Shown here: positions 33,321 through 46,197 of the stretch, piece after piece
Layout: each line of letters opens with the position of its first letter
How positions within the stretch are numbered: position 1 is the stretch's first letter
Assembly: GCA_043228905.1 (NCBI GenBank)
Contig: JBHGNT010000021.1
Coordinates: 6,758,001-6,822,000 of the forward strand
DNA: 64,000 bases
Origin: Azolla caroliniana
Taxonomy: Eukaryota; Polypodiophyta
Reading direction: 5' to 3'
Made by a program: the position numbers and the translations under genes
Notes under the pieces: model-generated
Databases searched by the model: none
What the model was told of the DNA's origin: nothing
The model's input: the letters and a program-made list of their open reading frames with translations, nothing else

Positions 33321-33545
33321 AGAGTAAGAACAAGATAAACAGAAACCAAAGAATGCATATTCACAAGACAATGAAGACAACCAACAATTACAACAAGAGA
33401 GAGGAAGATGCTTATAAGCTCTCCCTCTCTCTCTAGATTCTCTCACCTAAAGCTCACTCTCTCACTAGAATCTTAGGATGCTTTAACTAGCCCATAACTG
33501 TGTCAAACAGGTGCAACTACTTATGACACATCAATTAATATTACA
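33224..33545 (-). repeat. 5' LTR of element F
   Basis: Plus-strand text TGTAAAG...ATTACA, so on the minus strand TGTAAT...CTTTACA with TGTAA/TTACA ends. It has GCTTATAAGC as TATA-like box and a (GT)n(GA)n tract (33269-33320) near U5. The inner end is fixed by the PBS; the outer end at 33545 is inferred from the inverted ends. Confidence 0.65.
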
Positions 33546-33889
33546 AGATGGTGTGTTCACACTAGAGTTTGTTGGGCTTGATTCGTAACCGGTAATAACC
33601 ACATATTTTACTACTTGTGTGATTGATGTAGTGATTCAATATTACATTTTCAATTGATTTAGATCAATTATTCTTTTTATGAAAAAAGACTACCTGATTC
33701 AATCATGAATGATTTAAAAAATGTTTCTCCTAGGAAATTGTGGGTAATGTTGACCATAAAATAAATCTCATACGAAGTGTTATTCTAATGAACATTCCAC
33801 CTTATTGACTTAGTTGCCTCGAAGAGGATGAGAATTGAGATCACAACACAACTTAAGCATCAACTCTTATTCTAATGATATATGATTCT

Positions 33890-34230
33890 TCTTCTCCTGC
33901 CAGCTCAACATGACGTTGGATCAGTTGGAGAAGTCGAAAGTCGGATCGGTTGGAGAAGCCATTAGGGCCTACATTCCTATTTTAGTAATAGGAATATAAT
34001 AGGTTGTTTTGTGTCAGACCTCATAATTGATCATTAAGTACTTTGTTAGTAATTGTGTCAACCCACTATCATGGGCTTGTATAAAAAGTGCTCTATGAGC
34101 ATATTGTAAGTACTGAGCATTATTATTTTGAATAGAAGTTTTGTTGTCTACTAACTTAGTCTGTGTGTGTGTGTGTGTACTTCATTCTCTAGGTATACCT
34201 AATTGTCTACTATTGTCCGCCTCAAACGAT
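33890..34230 (+). repeat. Decayed copia-type LTR (tentative)
   Basis: GCTCAACATGACG..GGATC..GGATCGG resembles the start of E's LTR, and CTTGTATAAAAAGTGCT (about 34077) resembles E's CTTGTATAAATAGTGCT box with similar spacing to GAGCAT text. Ends are not definable. Confidence 0.35.
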
Positions 34231-34329
34231 TGTGTCTGTTGTGTACAAGCTTCTGCACTTTTACTTTTGCAATTTCTTCCGTCCATTCGTTTGTTAATTG
34301 GCCCCTCCCTCCCTAAATGGTTTTTATAG

Positions 34330-35640
34330 GTTACTTCCCACTCTAGTTAAGGTGGTTAAGATGCTTCTAGGTTTCTCTAGAAGTTTCGAGAAGTCAACTA
34401 TTCCTTAAAATGACACATGTGGCCTAAATATATGAGGTCTATATAAATTCATAATTATGAAAACATTGTTTCTTACTTTTAGAACAATCTTTTTCTTGGA
34501 TTTACAAATATGGACCAAATTATTTTTGGGAGGCTAAGTCACAATCTCGGAACATCCAATTCACAAATTGTTTCGATTATGAGCCCTTATCGCTAATCCT
34601 AGTTGTTGGTGCCAAAATTCCACCAACTTCACCTTGTTAAGTGTGAGCTTCATGACAACAAGGTTCAAAATCTTGACTTTGTTGCCATGTTGGCTATCAT
34701 TAACACCTGGGTCACTTCAACCAAAATCCCAACATCCTATTGTAAAACCTAGCATTTTGACACCTTTCTCCCTTCACATACGCCACATCATGACAACATG
34801 ATCTACTATAATAAGGTTTGTGGATGTATGTAGATGATCACTTTGTCAAACCGTCTACCTCTCCTACAATTTGCAACTAAAATATTTTGAGATTTTAGTA
34901 ATGATCATAATAGGCAAAAAACTAAATAAGCACCTACATTTTCTTTGAATAGACTCTCCCATATCATTGTGCGTAACCTTTGTTTCACACAAACTTGTGA
35001 TTGTAACATTAGAATGTGTGTAACCCATTTATCATTTCGTAAACAAAGATAAGTGTTTCTTTTATTTGAAGAGTCAATAAAGGCCAACGAAGATTAGAGA
35101 AGTTGCCAATCTACAAAGGGGAGGCCTTTTCAAATAAAGACAGGCAACTAGATAACATAAATGTTTTGAAGACCAACATACATAAGTGTTTTGAAGAGCA
35201 ACTAGATACAAAAGACCTTTTTCTGTCAATGCATCTTCTCAGTAGCCAGAAGCCTTCAAGTTAGGTAAAAACTTGAAAAAGAATACATACAATTTCAAAC
35301 ATTTAAATGATAGAGCATAATTATGCTAGCTAATGTCATGAAAGACATAACAAAACTAATGGATAGAAAGCCGAAACACCAAAACGGACCCAAAAGTTGA
35401 ACAATCCACATTGTTTAGTGAGCCCATTGTGGTAAAAAAGAATAAGAAGAAGCAAAGGAGTTACGAACAAGAAGTTTCAAAAGTAGTGAGGGAGCTTTAA
35501 GCTATAGATGGTAGGCAACATGCTCCAAGGAATGTGCTCGCTTTGGACAAGTTTAGGGAAGACGAGAGAGTAAGACACGCACGCACAAACACCCACATAT
35601 GCACATGGGCAAACATTTCCTTGATAGGGGTCATGGTCAA
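34330..35640. other. Non-coding AT-rich sequence, nothing recognised
   Basis: No open frame with known motifs, no LTR ends and no tandem structure were seen. Short frames here look random. Confidence 0.5.
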
Positions 35641-35675
35641 TCGACATCGATTCATTGGAGTGATACAATATTTGA

Positions 35676-36361
35676 TTGGAACTTAAACTCCCTTGGAGTG
35701 TATCGACATTTGAGAGCACACGCCCATTGTTGGTAAGAATCAGACATCTCACAAATTTGATTGGAGCTTAAATTCTGTCGGAGTGTATCGACATATGAGA
35801 GCACACACCCTAGTGTTGGTAAGAAGCATACATCGCACAAATCTGATTGGAACTTAAACTCTCTTGGAGTGTATCGGCATCCAAGAGCACGCACCCTAGT
35901 GTTGGTAAGAAGCAGACATCTCACAAATATGGTTGGAACTTAAACTCTCTAGGAGTGTATCGACATCTAAGAGCACACACCCTATTGTTGGTAAGAACCA
36001 GACATCTCACAAATTTTATTGGAGCTTAAATTCTCTCAAAGTGTATCGACATCTAAGAGCACACACCCTAGTGTTGGTAAGAAGCATACATCGCACAAAT
36101 CTGATTGGAACTTAAACTCTCTTGGAGTGTATCGGCATCCAAGAGCACGCACCCTAGTGTTGGTAAGAAGCAGACATCTCACAAATATGGTTGGAACTTA
36201 AACTCTCTAGGAGTGTATCGACATCTAAGAGCACACACCCTATTGTTGGTAAGAAGCAGACATCCACAAATCTGATTGGAACTTAAACTCTCTTGGAGTG
36301 TGTCGGCATCTGAGAGTACACATCCTAGTGTTGGTAAGAACCAGACTTCTCACATATCTGT
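35676..36361. repeat. 86-bp tandem repeat array, 8 copies
   Basis: Copies start at 35676, 35761, 35847, 35933, 36019, 36105, 36191 and 36276, each opening TTGGA(A/G)CTTAAA and containing GTGTATCG(A/G)CAT and GTTGGTAAGAA. Copies 2-4 and 5-7 pair off as 258-bp units: copies 3 and 6 are identical, while copies 2/5 and 4/7 share private variants. The array therefore has a three-unit higher-order period. The serial short open frames across it are a by-product of repetition. Confidence 0.95.
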
Positions 36362-36399
36362 AACAGACTTGAATCGAGTGGGTCTAGAACCCTAACAAG

Positions 36400-36402
<3 letters not shown>

Positions 36403-36441
<39 letters not shown>

Positions 36442-36476
36442 CTCTTTCTTTCTCTCTCTCTCTCCCTCTCTCTCTT
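36403..36476. repeat. (AC)n and (CT)n microsatellites
   Basis: An AC run (about 36403-36440) is followed by CT-rich sequence to about 36476, directly after the tandem array. Confidence 0.9.
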
Positions 36477-36479
36477 GGT

Positions 36480-37320
36480 GGGTCATGATAAGAAAGGTGG
36501 AAAAAAAAACTCTCGCCCATTGAGAACTTTTTTGTTAGTAGAGTCCACCTTCTTTTTGCATATTGTGGAGGGAAGAAAATCGGGAGATCTTCATGGTTCC
36601 AGGTACATACTGCCCATCCTTTGATTACGTTACTGTAAATGACAAAGTATTGTCACAAAAACAGTTGAAATGCTGTTGCTACGACTGGATATCAGACAGA
36701 TATCCATCACTTGTATGTGTGTGTTGTTGAAAGCAAAATATGTCATCTATGCACGGGTATGAAGGAAACTTCCCTTGATTTGATTACTCGAGAGTAGAGA
36801 GTAGAGAGTAGACTTCCATCATATGCAATGATGTACTTTGCAAGATCTTCATCACATGGATGTTAGATCTTGCAAGTTTTTTCTGTAATCCTAACATGAG
36901 ATTGAAAAAGGTGTGCAGAAAATACAAGCTTGTCCTGGACATGGAGTATGTCTATAAATGAAGAGCTCTAGACTGGTATACAGCAATACTTTATGTTGGG
37001 ACAATGGTAATGCTACTAGGTCCTGTGGTGCATGTGTGTGAGTATAATACCCTAACAAGCTTACATATGGTTATGTATTGGTTTAGAAGATAGGAGGTCC
37101 AGTATATGCTATGTATTGAGAAATGACCAAAACCATGATAGGCATACATACATAAGGCTATATCTGGTATAGAGAGCACGAAACTTTTGTAGTGGTATGT
37201 AATTGAAACATGATTCTCCTCTGACCATGGTCCATGTCTGTATATCAGGATGAATCGAAGAGCTCTAGAATGATTTGTATACACCAGTGTTTGAGTTGTA
37301 GTTGATAGTACCAAATCTCT
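36480..37320. other. Non-coding sequence between repeats
   Basis: Contains diverged single copies of the 120-bp unit described next (about 36910-36990 and 37213-37320) and a short GAGAGTA triplication near 36790. No gene recognised. Confidence 0.4.
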
Positions 37321-37560
37321 GTCTCAAAGAATATGAAACTCTCCTGGATATGGAGAGTCTTTATATGAGAACGAAATGAAGAGATGTAGAATGGTAAGTA
37401 TCTGCGACTGTCTTAGTTGTATCTGCATGTACCAAATCTTGTCTTAAAGAACATGAAGACCCCTTGGATATGGAGAGTCTTCAAATGAGAATGAAATGAA
37501 GAGATGTAAAATGATAAGTATCTACTATTACCTTAGTTGTAGCTGCATATGTTGCAACCA
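37321..37560. repeat. 120-bp tandem duplication
   Basis: Two copies start at 37321 (GTCTCAAAGAA) and 37441 (GTCTTAAAGAA). Both contain GGATATGGAGAGTCTT and GAAATGAAGAGATGTA. Older, more diverged relatives lie just upstream. Confidence 0.8.
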
Positions 37561-39067
37561 ACTACAAAGTAGATGCAAAACTGTGTATTTCCTATACCTT
37601 TTTGACATAGACTTGTTAGTTATTGCTGTACATGTTGTTTTGACATTGGATATTACATGCATCTTGAGACACAAGTCAAATCATATTGAGAATGTATCCA
37701 TGATTAACATGTTTTGAATTCGGATGATCTAGAGCCAAGAAATGGATATTCCAAATGACTTTTCTCTAGCTTCTTAAAGTGTATTATTCCACCACATACT
37801 GCTATTTCTTTTCTAGTCACTTTTAAATCCATATCAGGTAAACAAATCTAGGTTTTAGAAGCCACAAGTATTTGGACATAAATCACCTTGACCATACAAA
37901 AACTAAAATCTACATTATTCAAGTGATGTATGAGAAAGATTTGGAGAGCAGTTCTCGTGATACTTGAATGACATAGCGTTGCTTATTTAACTCTTAGGTA
38001 TCAGTGACTCACATATGACAACCTTTGGCAGAGATGGTGTATGATTGAAGCATTCTCATCATGGTTATAAACACTTACATAGTTGTGATATTGTCAATAT
38101 TACATATTATCTATGTGGGAATCTGTTTTTTGCAAAAGCTTGTTTATAAAGGAAGCAAAGCTGATAACTACTAAAATCTTGGAATCACCTTACAGAGGGG
38201 TTTGGAAATAATGTTTTTGTTGAATTGCTTTTACAGGGCTGACATCTAATGGAAGTAGAGAGATGATATCTCTAAATAAGTGAAAAGTGGTTCTTGGTTC
38301 TCGCGGGGGATAAAGTGAGGTTGGAACATATACTTTCCTTTCATGTGTATAAACCATCATAAAATCTTAAGTAATAAATGCGAGAGCTCACATTTATGGC
38401 ATGGAGAATTGAATATTAATGTAGTAATGACCCAATGAGATAAGAGATCCTAAATTCCATATTTGTTAAAAAATGTGCATTCTATGTTTAGAATACTTTT
38501 TACATTACTCTGAAGTATTATACACGTATTGTATGTTTTAGAACTGCCATCTTATAATATTTCATGTATTCTAAGTATTCAATATATTCTACATATTTAC
38601 AAGTATTTAACATTTCCAAAAAGTTAAATTAAAAAATTATTTAAAAATAACTCAGTGAGCTTTTTTTGGAATTGGGAATCTCCAACTGGTTCAATCAATA
38701 TGAAACACAATGGAATCGGTCCAATGAACTGACTCGATTCAATTGTTTTCGGCCAAGTTTTTGAGGTCTATACTTCAAAAATTCTTGTAGATTGAAACAA
38801 ATAAAAAATACTTATGAGGCAGTAGGTGTTGGAACCAATCAATGGATCATTCTCATTCTCCTCATCTCTCAACCAATTTATGTGGGTGAAAGAAAATTAA
38901 AGATTGATCCCTAATTCCATTCCATTCCATTCATATTTAATTTACAAAAAAGGGATGGTCAATTATATCACTCAGGAAACATGCTAGAGAATCGGAAAAA
39001 ATCTTCTAGTATAAAACTGCAAAGTTGTTGAGCCCAGAAAAACACCTAATGCATCGTCTCAAGACTA
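37561..39067. other. AT-rich 5' flank of the PHD gene
   Basis: No coding frame or repeat found. Any promoter or upstream exon of the PHD gene would lie here, but I cannot place one. Confidence 0.4.
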
Positions 39068-42000
39068 ATGGATAGAATTATGAGAGCAAAGCAGGTGAGA
39101 GCTATCCAAATGTTTATCATAGTTGGCACAATGTAGTGCAGTCATGTGGATTATCTTTATGTACAGTAACACAATAAATGTTTGCACGTATGATAATTAA
39201 ATCTTAATACTACATCTGTATTTCAGGTAAGAATGGTTACTGAGGTCCTTAATTGTATCCAACTACAGAGTGAGTGTGATGACATCAGAAATAGGACCTC
39301 TATTTTTGGATGCGCAGCACTTTGTTCTGACATTCACAAGGCAGATATAAAATCAATAGATGATTCATTTGAAGTCTTGGCAATGGCTGTCCGAGATCAA
39401 AATTTGCTTACATTAAAAGGAGAAATAGAGGCACTTGATGAAGTCTCTTTGGAATTTGATAAGGAACGGCTTAGAAAGAGGAGAAAAAGTTCACAACCCG
39501 AAGCAAAGATTGCAAAGAAGAGACGAAGGTCTAATGGAGGATCTGTAAACAAATCACAAACATTTCTTAATATATCAAATAATGCATCTCATATCCCTGA
39601 TCAACAGGGAGAAGCAGATAATGCAAGCGTTACAAAGATAGTGAAACAAAAAGATGGCTTTTTGGCAGTTAAATCCCGACCATGCCCAAGATTTCAACCA
39701 GGAGATTCCATTGATGAAGATATTGACATGGAAGAGGCCGCAATGGAATGGCAAAGGTGTGTTTCACTTCAGAAGAAGTTTGGCATTCTAAAGAGCCGTA
39801 AATCTCTCACTTCTCAAAGTGCAACTCTTTGTGCTCCCCATCCTGGTTATGTTGGAGATGGCATACACACAATGCTATGCAAAATATGCCAAAGAAGAGA
39901 GAGTAAGAAAAGTACTGTTATTTGTGACGAATGCCAAGAGGCATTTCATGTGGCTTGCTGTGTACCTCGAGTAAGCCGTAATCATTTCAAGCATGAAGCT
40001 AATTGGTTCTGCAGCTCATGTAAAGAGGGGAAGAAAACTATGGACTTAAAGCTTATGGAAAGGTGCTTGTCTTTGAGCAGATCTCTCTCTACATCTTCAC
40101 ATATTGCATCCAAAGCATGTTTGGGCTCTGCGCATCAGGCTGATGTTCCTGTATGGTCGGGAAATATTGGATTGAATGATGTTAAACGAAGGTATCTGTT
40201 GTGGCTGATCTTTTATTGGTTCTAATTGAATCATGGTCTAGACATAAGACAATAATTCAGTCATTTATTTTTGTAGTCTTGTAGGGCATATAGGCATGGA
40301 AATACCTCTCACAGCAGATGAAAAGAGTAAAGAGAAGGATTTACTTTTGAAAGAATTTAAAGAGGCGAGAAGATATTTTTTGAACTTATTGCTTCCAATA
40401 ACACTCCCATTTCTTTTTTCTTACGGTTTTTGAATCCTGATAGCAGAAAGTTAAGCCTTGGTGTTCTTTACCTTCTGAAATGCTGCCACATGGGATGCAA
40501 GAGAATTGGCTCAAATGCAACAATATTATTCTGAGAGCGTTTACAGATTCAAATGGACAAGAAAGTAACCAAGTTGTTTGTGGAAAATGGAGAAGGTATT
40601 ATACTGCATGAGTCCTTGTTTTGACATATACGAATTTTTGTTGGATCCTTACTTCATTGCTTTCCATGCTTTATAGCTTATGTTTTCTTACTCTTTTGAT
40701 AAGTTGTTGATCAAGGGTTATAAAATCTTTGTAGAGCTCCATTAAATGTTCAACAAACGGATGCTTGGGAATGCTTTTGTGCAATAGAATGGGATCCTCT
40801 TCATGCTGATTGTGCAGTACCACAAGTAAGTGTACTTCAATTCACTGGTCAGCTTTTAGAATTTACAATTTTACCACATTTGGGGATGTAGAAAATGTTG
40901 TTGGCTTAACATTATATAGTTAGTGATCTAGTTTTGTTAGAAATTCTTTGAATATTTTGCAAGAGGTTGTCAAAGTAATAAACTCATTACTTTGTACCCT
41001 GCTGAGTTTTCTATGCCTTTCCTCCATGGGAACTTCTAAAGCTTGGATAATAGGAGAGTTTCCATACTTGAAACAAATAGCAAGAACCTTTTGATTCATC
41101 TAAACTGAATATTTGTTATGAAACTCCAGCTTATATGCTATATTATTATTCACTTTTTTGAGAATTTGCTACATTGTTAGGAGCCCCTATATCGCTTCAT
41201 AATGAAACAATCAGTCAATTAGGATTGGTACATTTTCCTTTGAGATACTTTCAGGTTGATACAATTGTCTCTAGAGTTATGAATGAGGCCATGGAGATGC
41301 ATCCCTTTTGCAATCATGTACTCCAAATTCGCTGAAGTTTATAATCATGGAAATGCCGCATAGAAATTCCCTTTTGCAATCATGGCTTTACAGTTTTTGT
41401 GAACCTCAGTCTTGGAATTCTGGGATATTAATGCTTGCCTCTTGGAATACTTGGATCTGGGCAGTAGAAACCTGCATCTTAATGCTTGATCTTGATTGGA
41501 TTGTATTCTTGATCCTCTATTCTTGAATGTGGATTCTTCTTCAATATTTTGGAATTTAAAATTTCTCGCAGACTTTGTATTACATCGTTTCACACGCTAG
41601 TAAATGTTAATGTATCGAAGATAATATTATGTAGATAATTTAGGCTGACCTGACTGGGAGATGAAACACATGCTAAGGTGACCTATGCAAAATATTACGG
41701 TGCCAATAATGGTTTATGCATATTACATAACTATGGATTCAAATAATGTTTATCTATAGTCAGTGATGTTTCCAGAGAGTTGCTGCTAGCTCAAGAAATA
41801 TTTGGCTGGATAATCTTGTCCATGTTTCATAAGTAGATTTTTATGCTCTCCATAGCTTGAAATATTTCCATACTTGAATGAAGCAATCCATATTACCGCT
41901 TCAGTGAGATGCAAATATATCAGAAAGTCACTTGTGTAGAGGCTGTTCTTTCACTCTATACATTTACAATCCTCTTTTTCCTATTGATAATGTATATTCT

Positions 42001-42328
42001 AGAGTAGAAAAGGTATATATACTGCTTCAGTATGATATCATGTGTAGTAGCATTCTAAGAATGTTTCACTCTTTGCAAATTATGTAGCTCATTTTGTTTG
42101 ATTTATTATCATTCAGAAAACATGTTTTCTTGAAGTTATATGGCTTTTTTTGGTCTATGTGAAGACTGGATTAAATTTTCTGTTTGAAAGATATGAATTT
42201 CAATCTTCTTTTTATTGCTTGAATATTCATCACTGGCTTTTTCTCAATACTTATGATTCTGTGAGGTGTAGCTTATGGTGGATATGTGAAGCAAATAGCT
42301 TAATGAGGGACAAAGGATGAGATCCAAA

Positions 42329-42359
<31 letters not shown>

Positions 42360-43303
42360 CTATTCTAGATATTAGGAAAGCAGTGGGCTACAATCTGAGA
42401 TCAAAATGAGTGAGCGGGGTGATGCAATGCATGCTATAATATGAAAGCTCATTTGGCACCGGAGTTCGGCTTGTTCACATTTGGTATAGTTGCATTGAAC
42501 AGTAGAAAACATAGAAAAGTATATCTAGTGCTAAAATACACGGTGGCTTTAAGATTTGGCTTAGAATGATGTTGAAAACAAAATATGGGAAAAGTATATC
42601 TATTTATTTGTTGCTTCTCTAAAACAGCTTCTACCATTTGTTGTTGCTTAGGGAATCTCTCTGCTGTAATGGTTTCTGTCATTTGTTTTAATTTTCTTCT
42701 TTTGTTTTTTTCTCCTTTTTCATGCTACAACTTAATGCTCTATTAATTAAGACCTCTCATTTATTTCCTCTTTACAAATCATTCATCACATGAACATGAT
42801 ATTGTAACTAATCCTCCCCCACCCCCAAAATTTTCACGTTGCTATAATCAGTTTCATTCACTTTTGTGCTTCTGTATATGAGAACAGATGTTGATTGATT
42901 TATTGTTTCATGTACTGATCACAGTCAATTTTACCATAACTAGAGAACGTCTTGTTTTGTAATATGAGACAAAAGTATATGATTTCTTATGTTAGCCGTA
43001 AGTGCATTTTGCGAATCTGTTCTTGAAGGTTATTGTTTAATGCAGGAATTTTCAACTGAAGAGATTCTGGAACGGATGCAAAACAAGATGCTAGCAGAAA
43101 GGCAACCCTCAGACGTGAGTGATGTAAATAAATAAATAAATGGTTTTGTAACTTCAGAAACAGATACAAGCCTAATGTATATGTATTTATATTCTTCTTT
43201 GTTAAGTTTTGAATCATAAAACTATCGTTATTTATGTCAGATAATGGAGAACAAAGAAGGGAAGTTACTAGAGGAAAACACTGGTGAAAAAGAAAACACA
43301 TGA
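39068..43303 (+). CDS. PHD-finger protein, intron-containing host gene
   Basis: Exons inferred from frame and GT-AG sites: 39068-39094 (MDRIMRAKQ), 39227-40191, 40277 to about 40370, about 40451-40595, 40735-40825, 43046-43114 and 43241-43303 (stop TGA). Phases agree at the joins 39094/39227, 40191/40277, 40595/40735, 40825/43046 and 43114/43241; the intron between about 40370 and 40451 is unresolved. Exon 2 encodes a Lys/Arg-rich likely nuclear signal (KERLRKRRKSS, KIAKKRRRSN), then a C4HC3 PHD finger: CKIC, CDEC, FHVAC, CSSC (about 39877-40022). Later exons read CGKWRRAPLNV, AWECFCAIEWDPLHADCAVPQ and EFSTEEILERM. That C-terminal order matches a plant family of nuclear PHD proteins I recall as At3g20280-like. 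Such fingers usually bind histone H3 tails. Exon 1 is the least certain; an in-frame TAA lies 21 bases upstream of its ATG. Confidence 0.7.
42331..42360. repeat. (TG)n(TA)n microsatellite in intron
   Basis: A TG run followed by TATATATAT inside the 2.2-kb intron of the PHD gene. Confidence 0.9.
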
Positions 43304-44560
43304 TTTGAGAAGAAAAGTGATGGTGAAAAAGAAAATGGGTGTAACTATTGGCCGTACAGTTGTGGGTGTCCCCAGTTTTAGGATGAAGATTTGGAGCAAG
43401 ACATACCCTCCTCCAACTTTGGCATATCACTGCATATATATAAAGAGCTCTAACAACCATTTAGAGTTCCGTACCATACCACCAAACATAATGAGAGCTG
43501 AAGAATTCAGATTGATTTTTTCATGTGTTTCGAAAAACGCAAACCCTTAAAAAGAGTTTGAAGTCACAACCATCCAATGCAAAAAATTCTTGGAAGATTA
43601 CATGGGAAGTGATCCTTTTGCATGGAAGAATATTTGAAAGTTTAAATCCTCGAAATATGAAATGTTTTTGATATGATGACTTTTGCATAGATTTATAGTC
43701 CCATTCTTTGTAGAAATTGTGAGTGATTTTATCGTGGTGGTTGGAAGAACAATGTCTTATTTGAATTTAATGTATAAAGCTTATTAAATTTAATGTATTC
43801 AACCTATGAGGACGATGGTATGATCGATGGTATGTAAACTAATGATAATCCATTGCTTGGTAGTGTGACCCAACAATATATAAAGAAATCACAAGATTGA
43901 TGTTGGATATTGGAAAATTGGTAGTACTCCATGTTGAGCACTTGAAGGGATTTTATGTATGGTTACAAGACACCATCCACACTTATACCATGTTAGAGTA
44001 GGATTGTCTTATGGCATTATGAGTGGTGTAATGTAACAATTGATTTAACTATTAACGGAAATGTCAAATGTGGGACGAATACATATGCAGAAGTTAGAAT
44101 ATTAATAGACAATAATTAGGCCATGTATAATTGACATGCTTCATATAAACAACTATGTACAATAAATTCCTTTAGTCTTCCATCCAGCAAATGTGTTGAT
44201 CACTTTCAAAGCTCTATCAAAGAATTATAGCTAATTGGTACATTTGAATGATGTTTGGGCCTTGATTCGGCTCAAACCAAAATGAACTTGTAGGGTAACT
44301 ACTTGACAATGTTTTATTATGGAGATGACATAAGGATACATTCAATGGTGAATATTATCCTGTTACTTTAAAAGCATGGTGAATATGATGATATGTGACC
44401 TTTCATAGCTCTCTCTCTTCATAGATTTCGTGACTTCTCTAGCACTGTCAATTGCCACAAAAGAAGTCCTTTTAACTTTACAACATATTTTCTCATCCTA
44501 ACTTCTGAATCAAAATCAAAGGCATTCCGCATATTCCAATTGAACCATAACCCTCAATAC
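43304..44560. other. 3' flank of the PHD gene, no gene recognised
   Basis: AT-rich. It probably begins with the 3' untranslated region (AATGTATAAAGC-type text near 43768). No frame with known motifs. Confidence 0.4.
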
Positions 44561-44564
44561 CGCA

Positions 44565-45279
44565 AGAACTAAAACATAATTTGGAAATGAGGCATCGGTT
44601 CATTGTTTTTCATATGTGCAAAAACCCAACTGAAAGAAGATAGACTTACTCTAGTTAGAGACATCCACACTAAACTGATGCACCTCCAAACCATCCTTGC
44701 CATTGGGCATGAAAGAAATCGATGCCCACTATGTTCCAATTCCACAGAACAAAAGAAACATGATCCTTTAGTAATGTTTCTTTTCTTTAATGCATCCCCC
44801 AATGGTAAAACTCCAACCATAACTCTCCAAATAAATACCTTAGCTCATAGCATCAATTGAGACCACCAACCTACCTTTGATCACATGAAAGGGTTACGAA
44901 AACACCATATCTTTATAACCTTTTCCTCCAACTACTTATGTTTGTCAATCAACTTGTGAAAGGCAACATTTGTTGAGATCTTAGTCTATCTTTTATTTCC
45001 AACAAACCTCCAATCAAGCTCTTGAGATCCCCCATCTAAATCAGGAATTGGCTCATACGAAGATAATATTTCTTGCAACTTATACCAAATTAAGGTATAA
45101 CCTTTTGGAATAGGAAATGTTGATCTTGTTGTTCGAAAGGTCATTAATCTTTTTTGTGACACCAACATAATATCCTTGACTATTACCAAACCCAATCTAG
45201 CCATCCGATTAAATTGAAGGTTAAGAATTTGTTTATCTTCCCACCTCAACAACCTTGATGTCCCCAAAACCTCCATTTG
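44565..45279 (-). pseudogene. LINE relic: C-terminal zf-RVT region
   Basis: Minus-strand text from right to left: RMARLGLVIVKDIMLVSQK (about 45205), IWYKLQEIL (about 45080), KVFIWRVMVG, then GVLPLGDALKKRNI with CFFCSVELEHSGHRFLSCPMARMVW (about 44690-44800). This is the zf-RVT module that follows RT in plant LINEs. It is truncated on the right by the LTR of J at 45280. Frames are broken. Confidence 0.7.
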
Positions 45280-45838
45280 TGTTGCTAAGGCAAGTTGACT
45301 ATAGTATGGAACTTAAAGTAATAGTCATAAAGTATTAGTCGGAAATATAGTCCACTAAGTTATGGGTCGGAAATGGGAGAGGTGTGAATAGGTAAGCCGA
45401 AAGAATATAGTAGTCGAAAGATCAAGTAGGAAGTTAGACTGTTTTTATGTTTCTTGCCGAATGGCAGTTTAGTACTTCTTGACAAGTTGCATGTGTCACC
45501 TATATGAAGGGATATAGGACATTGTAAAAACATTGATCTGTAACCATATAATTTTAACATAATTTTTAGTTTAGACTACTATATGCTTTTGTGATTCAGC
45601 TTGTTTGAGTGTCTACGACTAGAGAGAGGAAGAGAGAGTATTTCAATATATAGTCAATCATAAAGTTTGAGTGGATTTTGGTACTAAGTTATATCTGTGT
45701 GTAATTTGAATAGAAGAGATCATCAAACAAGTAATTAGGATCTATCAAGCCATAGCTCCAACCATAATTCCCTTGATAGAACGACTCAAAGAGTGAGTAA
45801 TTTGACCTTTGTGTTTGATGACCAAGAAGGTGTTAACA
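45280..45838 (+). repeat. 5' LTR of Ty3 element J
   Basis: 559 bp, TGTTGCTAAGG...GTTAACA, inserted in the LINE relic and followed by CAAATTTTGGCACGC, a PBS context like that of A. The partner LTR is not in the window. Confidence 0.7.
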
Positions 45839-45896
45839 CAAATTTTGGCACGCTCGATTACATCTATTAGAAACAAAGATCAAAGGAGAATGGATG

Positions 45897-46197
45897 TCGC
45901 CTAGTCGACCTAGTACAGAACAACATGCAGGAAGTAGACGACCACACACGAGATCGGAAAGCTGATGTGCACAAGAAGACAATTCAATTGATTTGGAGTT
46001 TTTCGAACGTATTTGCAAGAGGCTGAAGAGGAATTAAGGGAAATTCCTAATTTACAAACCGATAATAGTTCGGACGAGGAGACATCCGACCAACACCTAC
46101 AATTAATCAACTTAGTAGGAGTTTCAGAGGAGGACACAATGTCATATCCTTACCCTAAATAGAATGATGACGCAAATGTAGAAGTGCATGTGCACGC
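45897..46197 (+). pseudogene. Element J gag, N-terminal part
   Basis: Degraded frames lead to NDDANVEVHVHA at 46163-46197, the counterpart of A's DDPDAEAHVHAFEQ. The next codons (F-I-M-T) lie beyond element C at 54073, so C split this codon run. Confidence 0.6.

Larger units (their letters stand above)
25729..33545 (-). mobile_element. Element F: truncated copia element, nested insertions
   Basis: Minus-strand copia element related to E. Its 5' LTR, PBS and gag N-terminus lie at 32891-33545. The gag is interrupted by insertion H (28576-32890) and resumes at 28575, continuing through protease and integrase to an RT that stops at 25729 against LTR fragment M. The gag halves join exactly across H (V-L-Y-Y-L-A-S-C). 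RNase H and the 3' LTR are missing. Confidence 0.85.

Noticed and set aside
35676-36361. CRISPR-like array
   Set aside because: The 86-bp units are contiguous without unique spacers, and the window is plant nuclear DNA; it is a tandem satellite.
41308-41526. A short frame inside the PHD gene intron
   Set aside because: It lies in AT-rich intron with a small internal duplication (CCCTTTTGCAATCATG) and has no similarity I recognise.
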